DNA of 64,000 nucleotides, taken from positions 177,448,375-177,512,374 of the forward strand of contig CM077150.1 in assembly GCA_039583875.1 (NCBI GenBank). The letters run 5' to 3'. The stretch is from Platanthera guangdongensis. Its lineage: Eukaryota; Streptophyta; Magnoliopsida; Asparagales; Orchidaceae. This document shows positions 57,971-64,000 of this stretch, in pieces; positions within the stretch are counted from its first letter, which is position 1, and every line of letters starts with the position of its first letter. The notes under the pieces were generated by a model that was not told where the DNA came from, searched no databases, and saw only the letters and a list, made by a program, of their open reading frames with translations. The position numbers and the translations under genes are program-made.

Positions 57971-60900
57971 TTGCTTTATGTGCAGGTGAAGACCTATCCA
58001 ACATCTAACCAGCAATGGTATTTGGATAGTGGATGCTCAAAGCACATGACAGGGAACAAGGACAACCTCAATTCCTTTAAAGCCAAGCTTGGACCCAAAG
58101 TCATCTTTGGTGACTCCAATTTTGGGCAAACTAAAGGATATGGAGCAGTCCAGATTGGTTCTGTAACCTTCAAGAAGGTAGCATATGTGGAAGGACTGAA
58201 GCACAACCTAATCAGTATCAGTCAGCTATGTGATGAAGGCTACCAGGTGACCTTCAGCAAAACTCTATGCAAGATCAAGTCAGAGGACAACACCACTGTG
58301 TTGACAGGTAAAAGGAAAGGTAACATCTACCTTGTAGATTTTCTTTCAACTTCTATAGATATCTGCTTATTCAATTCAGTTTATAGACCAAATGTTTTAT
58401 GGCATAAGAGATTAGGACACCTAAACCTTAGAACTATTGCTAGGCTATCCAAGGACAACCTTGTTAGAGGACTACCTTCTGGCCCTTACAAGAAGGAAGG
58501 ACTCTGCAAGGCTTGTCAATTAGGCAAGCAAACTAAAAACAGTTTTAAGTCACTTAATAAGAGTGATTCACCTAGGATATTGTATCTGTTGCACATGGAT
58601 CTATTTGGACCCATCACAGTACAAAGCCTAGGAGGGAAATCCTACACTTTAGTGATTGTAGATGACTTCTCTAGATTCACTTGGGTGTTCTTTCTAAGGA
58701 AGAAGTCTGATAACTTTAAGTGTCTGACAGAGTTTCTCAAATGTGTAAAGATTGAGTTCAATACTCACATTGCCCTGATCAGAAGTGATCATGGGACAGA
58801 GTTTGATTCTCTTCTTATGCAAGAGTTCTGTCAGAGTGAAGGGATCAGGCACACTTTCTCAGCTCCTAGAACTCCTCAACAAAATGGGGTAGCTGAAAGG
58901 AAAAATAGAACCCTTATTGAATCTGCCACTACATTGTTGTCAGATGCTCATCTACCTCTATCCTTTTGGGCAGAGGCAGTGAACACCTCCAACTATGTGC
59001 TGAACAGGAGTCTGATACATAAACTAAAGGGAAAGACTCCCTATGAATTACTCAAAGGGAAGAAACCTAAAGTTGACTATTTCAAAATTTTTGGTTGCAT
59101 TTGTTATATTCACAATAATGATAAGAAACATCTAGCAAAATTTCAAGCCAAAGCTGATGAATGAGTGTTTCTGGGATACTCCATGATCAGCAAGGCCTAT
59201 AGGATTTATAATAAATCATCATTAAAAATTGAGGAATCTGTTCATGTTTCTTTTGATGAAACTAACATGTCTTTCAAGGAGAAGATTTCTTCTACCATAG
59301 AACCTGTGCAGGAACACTCTCTAGTTGAGGATATGAACAAGCTACAGGTTGCTCAAGAAGATGAAAGCAGTGAAGATGAGAGCAATGCTCAACATATTGT
59401 AGCACAACCTGAAGAGCCAGTTGTTGTACCACAAGAGGAAACAACAACACAGGTTGGTGAACAATCAACACCCCCTGTTGATTTAGTAACATCAAGAGAC
59501 CATCCAATTACCCAAATAATTGGAGAAATCTCAGCTGGTGTGCAAACCAGAAATCAGGTCAACCAAAACCTGTTGCACACCTGCTTCCTTTCTCAAATTG
59601 AACCTAAGTCCATTCAAGATGCAGAGCAAGATCCATACTGGATCATTGCCATGCAAGAAGAGCTGCATCAATTTGAGAGGAACAAAGTATGGGAACTAGT
59701 GCCAAAGCCTAAGGATCATTCCATTGTTGGAACAAAATGGGTATTCAGAAACAAACTGGATGATCAAGGAGTAATAATAAGGAACAAGGCAAGGCTAGTT
59801 GCCCAAGGATATTCTCAAGAAGAAGGAATTGACTACGACCAGACCTTTGCACCTGTTGCAAGATTAGAAGCCATCAGGATATTCTTAGCTTATGCAGCTC
59901 ACAAAGGCTTCAAAGTTTATCAAATGGATGTCAAGAGTGCCTTCTTAAATGGAGACATCAAAGAGGAAGTCTATGTCAGACAACCTCCAGGTTTTATCTC
60001 TCCAACTCATCCTGATTTTGTTTTTAGATTAAATAAAGCATTATATGGTCTCAAGCAAGCTCCTAGAGCATGGTATGAGACCCTAGCATGCTTTCTCCTG
60101 GAAAATGGTTTTATAAGGGGTAGAGTAGACCAAACTCTTTTTATTAGAACCCATAAGTCCCATGCCCTACTAGTACAAATTTATGTAGACGACATCATCT
60201 TTGGTTCTACTGACTCAAAATTGTGCAGAAGGTTTTCTAACCTGATGCATTCTAAATTTGAGATGAGTAGCATGGGTGAGCTATCCTTCTTCCTAGGATT
60301 GCAAGTCAAACAACATGCTGAGGGCATCTTTATTTCTCAAACCAAATATGCTAATGAGCTGGTTAAGAAATTTGGGATGTCTGAGGCATCTTGTATGAAA
60401 ACACCCATGCCTACCAATGCTGTATTGGATGCTGATGAACATGGGAAACCTGTTGATCAGACAACATATAGGGCAATGATTGGCTCTTTACTGTATCTTA
60501 CAGCTAGTAGACCAGATATAATGTTTGCTACATGTATATGTGCCAGATTCTAAGTTAGCCCTAGAGAGTCACACCTCACATTAGTAAAGAGGATTCTCAG
60601 GTATGTTAAAAGTTGTCTAAATCTAGGACTCTGGTATCCAAAAGATTCAGCATTTGAGTTAACTGGATTCTCTGATGCTGATTATGCTGGATGCAGAATT
60701 GACAGGAAAAGCACCAGTGGAACTTGTCAGTTCCTTGGTGATAGACTTGTCTCCTGGTTTTGCAAGAAACAAACATCTGTGTCAACTTCAACTGCTGAAG
60801 CTGAATATATGGCTGCAGGCAGTTGTTGTTCACAAATATTGTGGATTCAAAATCAACTCCTAGACTATGGTTACAACTTAGAGAAGTCAAAAATATTTTG

Positions 60901-61135
60901 TGACAATACAAGTGCTATCTCCATAGCTCAAAATCCAGTCCTCCATAGTAGGACAAAACATATAGAGATTAGGCATCATTTCTTAAGGGATAATGTTGAG
61001 AAAAATAAAATTGAATTGCAGTATATCCCAACTGATTTACAAAGGGGAGATATTTTCACCAAGCCTTTGTATGAAAAGAAACATACCTTCTTCCTAAATC
61101 AGTTAGGAATGTTAGATGGAGGAAGTCTTAAATAA
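57971..61135 (+). pseudogene. Sirevirus pol: protease, integrase, RT, RNase H; two nonsense codons
   Basis: It lies in the +1 frame relative to gag; this frame is open from 57950. Motifs: protease WYLDSGCSKHMTG; pre-integrase LWHKRLGHLNLRT ... CKACQLGKQTK; integrase [61 protein letters not shown]; RNase H FSDADYAGCRIDRKSTSG, AEAEYMAAG, SRTKHIEIRHHFLRD; terminus LGMLDGGSLK. Stops are TGA at 59162 (a G codon in most relatives) and TAA at 60551 (most likely CAA before). All else is in frame. It supplies protease, integrase and polymerase functions, and as it stands the copy needs these from elsewhere. Confidence 0.93.
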
Positions 61136-61625
61136 AACCCAAGATTTTGTAAGCCAAAACTGACCAAGACTAGGCAAAATTTCTGTTTTCCTTAGAGTCT
61201 AGAATTCTCTGATCTCTGAACTGCGCTCGACGATTTCCCCAAAGATCGTCGAACGGAGTTCGACGAATTCCTGAATCGTCGAACTGAGTTCAGCGCTCCT
61301 TTGATAGTATAGATTCTCTCCTCTGGTCAACGATCGTCGAACGGCGCTCGACGATTTTGTTCACTGAACGATCGTCGAACGGAGCTCGACGCCTTTCCAG
61401 ATCGTCGAACGGAGATCGACGATCTTGGAGTCTCTTCAGATTCCTTTAGAAGCCTCGATCGTCGAACTGAGTTCAACGATCTTTCCTTTTCTGCGTCGAA
61501 CCCTAATATAAAACTCATTTTTCGCCGTCGTTCTCTCTTGCGCCTTCAATTTCTCTGCAAGAATTTTCTTCCCTCCAAGCAATTCTACACTTGGTCGTTT
61601 TGTCTGTTTATTTTTTGCAGGTACC
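61136..61625 (+). promoter_or_regulatory. Spacer before third ORF of C: palindrome cluster, TATA-like box, 3' splice-like site
   Basis: ATCGTCGAACGG...TCGACGATC pairs occupy 61225-61500. TATAAAAC lies at 61507-61514, a pyrimidine-rich run ending TTTTTTGCAG at 61620, and the ATG at 61626. The order cluster, TATA-like box, about 115-140 bp, ATG matches element B and element H. Whether it acts as a promoter, a splice acceptor or both is inference. Confidence 0.6.
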
Positions 61626-64000
61626 ATGGCCGTTTCTGTTGCTGTGCTCGCTGCCATGAAATTTGATGCCGGCTTTGACATCGATTTCGATTCCTTCAAC
61701 ACAACAGATCAAATCTTCCAAGACATTCTCACCTTATTCAAAGATCAGCAATTAACTGCCTTGATGTCAACCAGAATCAAACTTGCCTCAGATGAGATTA
61801 AAGAATGGGTTTACACTGCCCACAACCTTGACTCAAACACCATAGTTGGCTCCATTGGTGGCACCCAGGTACCTCTGACTCCAGCAGTATTGACAGAAGT
61901 TTTTGGCTTCAGGAATGGTGAAGACTCTGCTGACCTTCCTGGAGAAGAGTTTGCTGATGTTCTTGCCAGGATGGGTCATCCTGAGGGGAACCCTAGCAAA
62001 TTGTTTAAGAGAAACCTGTCTGTGGAATACAGGTTTTTGGCTGATGTAGTAGGCAAGGTCCTTTTGGCCAAGCATTCTGCTCATGACACAATCTCCAGAT
62101 ATCAGCTCTGCCTTATGGGAGCTCTGGTAGATAGAAAAAGCTTGAACTGGGGAGAAGTGTTCTTTGATCTGCTGAAGAAAAAGATCAACAAGACCTTTGT
62201 GAACTTTGGAAGAATTCTGGGAATCTTCCTCCAGGCTCAGTGCCCTGCCCTGCTAGTCTCCTCTGGAGTGCACATCAATGCCTCCAAGAGACTCACCTGT
62301 GCCCTTTTTGGGAAATGGGACAGGAAAATCTCCAAGCCCAGCAGGCCCTCCTCTTCTGGCCCTTCAGGCACCAGGACTCTAAGAGTCACTCCACCCCAGG
62401 CCTCTGCCCCTGCAGAGGACCTGCCTGCTAGTGCTGCTGCTTCTCCTCCTCCAAGCTCAACCCTACCTCCAGCCACCTCCACAATTACCATCTCCAGCCC
62501 ATCTCCAACTTCTATTCCATCTCCAGCCACAATTTCCTCTCCACCAGCAGACCACTTCCTTCCCTTATTCTCTTACCCTCCTCCAGATGTCACCTCATCC
62601 CCATCCCTTCCAACTTTCACTCTCTTGGATGAATCCTACATGGATGATTCCCCCTCTTCTCCTCCAGATTTGCCATCCTCCTCCACATCTTTCCAAGACC
62701 TTCTCCACCAGATTCTTGATCAACCCACCTTCACTCCCTCCATTTCCATCCCTCTACCCTCCATATCTACCATACCCTCTCCTGAGCCATCCCTTCCACC
62801 CTTTAGCCCTCCTCCTCCAGCTCCCTCAGCCATCCCTGTACCCTCTACCTCTGCTCCCCTTGAGCATATAGATCTCCCAGCCCTTGCTGATCAGTTGTAT
62901 GAGCTCCTTGCACCTAGGCTCTCCCTTCTCCTGGAGGCCTCCTTAGCTCCTCTGCAACAATCAGTGGCAGCTCTCTCTGCCAGGCTGTCCTCCTTCCTTA
63001 CCCCTATAGCAGCACCCCCAGCAGTGTGCCTTGATGCACAGGTTTCTGCATCCAGGCAGGGGGAGATGCCCTATGAAGCCAGCTTCCAGGCTGCTGTTGC
63101 TGCTGCTGCTTCTGCTTCTGCTACTGCTGCTGTGTCTGTTTCTGATGCTGCTGCTATTCCTGTCATAGCACTAGACCTAAGGTCTCTGCTATCCACTTTT
63201 GATACTGCTTACTTCAGCTGCCTCCCAGAGCCATATGCTGCCCAGCCCTCAGAAGATATGTCCAAGGCCCTAGTGCCCTTCTCATGCTGTGACCCCAGTA
63301 TAATTTCTGATTTTATTCATTCAGTGTCTACTGCTTATGGTGATGTTGCTGCTGCTGCTGAAGACAATGCTGTGTCTACCTCTGAAATTGCTGTTGCTAC
63401 TGAGGAAGAAATTGTTCCAATTGCTGCTGATGAGTCCATTTCACAGGATGTTTTGATGACAGAGGCTATTGATGTTGAGCCTGCTGTAGATGTTGTTATT
63501 GTTGTCTCTGAACCTGCTGCTGCCAAAATTCCTGAAGCAATATCTGTTGTAACCTCTGCTGCTCCAGTACCTATAGTCACATCTGCTGCTGCTCCTGTTG
63601 CTCCTCCTGCTTCTGTTTCTGTTGCCCCATCAGCTGCTGTGAAACTGAAAGAGGATTTGATGAAAAAGCTTGATGCTTTATATGATGCACAAAGTTCTGA
63701 ATCTGAGGATTATAATACTGCTTCTGATGACTCATCTGCCACAATTGCAAGGAAAAGAAAGGCAAGAAGTAAGGCCTTGAAGAGAGTTCCTCCTGCCAAA
63801 GTCAGAGATGATAATGATGTTCCATATTATATTCTGCACAATTGCCCAATCTCTGAGCATTGGATGCAATTCTCCAGGAACCAGTTAAAGGCAATGAAGA
63901 AGAAGAGGAAGTTTGATAAAGATTCTTCTCAGTCCAAGCACCCTCATCCTCCTCCACCACCTCCACCTGATGCAGGTGCAGGTGGCAGCTCTGCAAGATC
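61626..64000 (+). CDS. Sirevirus third ORF (env-like position), open to window edge
   Basis: It starts MAVSVAVLAAMKFDAGF, and 791 codons read without a stop to the end of the window. Residues 12-240 form a conserved, mostly helical domain shared with element B (FDIDFDSFNTTDQIF; IKEWVYTAHN; SIGGTQVPLTPAVLTEVFGF; LNWGEVFFDLL; NFGRILGIFLQ). Then follow a Pro/Ser-rich stretch (240-420), the motif SRQGEMPYE, an Ala/Val-rich stretch and a basic region with DVPYYIL and KKKRK. I see no signal peptide, cleavage site or membrane helix, so this does not look like an envelope protein. The basic C-terminal region could act in nuclear entry or nucleic-acid binding (inference). The N-terminal domain resembles the plant family called putative plant transposon protein. 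Its function is unknown. Confidence 0.85.
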   Translation, partial: MAVSVAVLAAMKFDAGFDIDFDSFNTTDQIFQDILTLFKDQQLTALMSTRIKLASDEIKEWVYTAHNLDSNTIVGSIGGTQVPLTPAVLTEVFGFRNGEDSADLPGEEFADVLARMGHPEGNPSKLFKRNLSVEYRFLADVVGKVLLAKHSAHDTISRYQLCLMGALVDRKSLNWGEVFFDLLKKKINKTFVNFGRILGIFLQAQCPALLVSSGVHINASKRLTCALFGKWDRKISKPSRPSSSGPSGTRTLRVTPPQASAPAEDLPASAAASPPPSSTLPPATSTITISSPSPTSIPSPATISSPPADHFLPLFSYPPPDVTSSPSLPTFTLLDESYMDDSPSSPPDLPSSSTSFQDLLHQILDQPTFTPSISIPLPSISTIPSPEPSLPPFSPPPPAPSAIPVPSTSAPLEHIDLPALADQLYELLAPRLSLLLEASLAPLQQSVAALSARLSSFLTPIAAPPAVCLDAQVSASRQGEMPYEASFQAAVAAAASASATAAVSVSDAAAIPVIALDLRSLLSTFDTAYFSCLPEPYAAQPSEDMSKALVPFSCCDPSIISDFIHSVSTAYGDVAAAAEDNAVSTSEIAVATEEEIVPIAADESISQDVLMTEAIDVEPAVDVVIVVSEPAAAKIPEAISVVTSAAPVPIVTSAAAPVAPPASVSVAPSAAVKLKEDLMKKLDALYDAQSSESEDYNTASDDSSATIARKRKARSKALKRVPPAKVRDDNDVPYYILHNCPISEHWMQFSRNQLKAMKKKRKFDKDSSQSKHPHPPPPPPPDAGAGGSSAR
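63058..63067 (+). other. Internal polypurine-tract copy inside third ORF (element C)
   Basis: AGGGGGAGAT, identical to the tract beside the 3' LTR of B. It is read as part of the codons for RQGEM. Confidence 0.6.

Larger units (their letters stand above)
54173..64000 (+). mobile_element. Element C: Sirevirus (copia) with open gag and third ORF; runs off right edge
   Basis: The 5' LTR (54173-55760), tRNA-Met site, gag, pol, spacer and third ORF have the same order as in element B. The 5 bp before it (54168-54172, ctctc) would be the left target copy. The right half of the pair is beyond the window. Gag and third ORF are intact. Pol has two nonsense codons only. It is clearly younger than B. 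Confidence 0.92.

Noticed and set aside
61626..64000. True envelope protein
   Set aside because: I see no N-terminal signal peptide, furin-like site, fusion peptide or membrane helix. It is env-like only by position.

Overview
The window is a nested stack of plant LTR retrotransposons. I found no ordinary host gene, tRNA, rRNA or CRISPR array in it. Primer-binding sites matching initiator tRNA-Met (TGGTATCAGAG), Sirevirus-type copia elements, an Athila-type gypsy element and Tekay-like chromoviruses ending in a chromodomain all point to a repeat-rich, intergenic part of a flowering-plant genome. I cannot name the species.

Layout. Element A (1-5219, minus, copia) shows its 5' LTR, a broken gag and an open pol segment running off the left edge. 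It sits inside the pol gene of H (5220-about 12634, plus, Athila-like gypsy), which keeps part of RT, RNase H, integrase, an intact third ORF and a 3' LTR. G (12635-16601, minus) is a chromovirus-type LTR carrying a foreign palindromic element I in its (TA)n tract. D (16602-46063, plus, decayed Tekay-like gypsy) hosts most of the rest. B (18348-30800, complete but decayed Sirevirus, TSD CTATT) lies in its pol and itself carries solo LTR S (25179-25929, TSD GGTAT). E (35858-45704, minus, nearly intact Tekay-like element, TSD TGCTT, LTRs about 0.6% apart) and F (46064 onward, minus, decayed relative of E) both lie in D's 3' LTR. C (54173 to the right edge, plus, younger Sirevirus) lies in F's 5' LTR. 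Nesting order: D > B > S; D > E; D > F > C; H > A.

How the parts work. Each element has the usual parts: gag (capsid and zinc knuckle), pol (protease, RT, RNase H, integrase, plus a chromodomain in D/E/F), a tRNA-Met primer site, a polypurine tract and LTR promoters. E is the best candidate for recent or current activity. C has open gag and third ORFs, but its pol carries two stop codons.

Main unusual signal. Dense clusters of short CpG-containing palindromes, most with a TCGA or CGGCCG/CGCCCG core, recur in elements of different superfamilies, usually just upstream of a TATA-like box in the U3 of the LTR. In both Sireviruses one cluster lies ahead of each of the three ORFs (LTR, 3' end of gag, pol-ORF3 spacer). 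The Athila-like element likewise has a cluster plus TATA box in front of its third ORF. This looks like a portable promoter module that also drives the third ORF internally. Other points are a probable spliced gag-pol intron in E and F, and a third ORF of similar layout in copia and gypsy elements.
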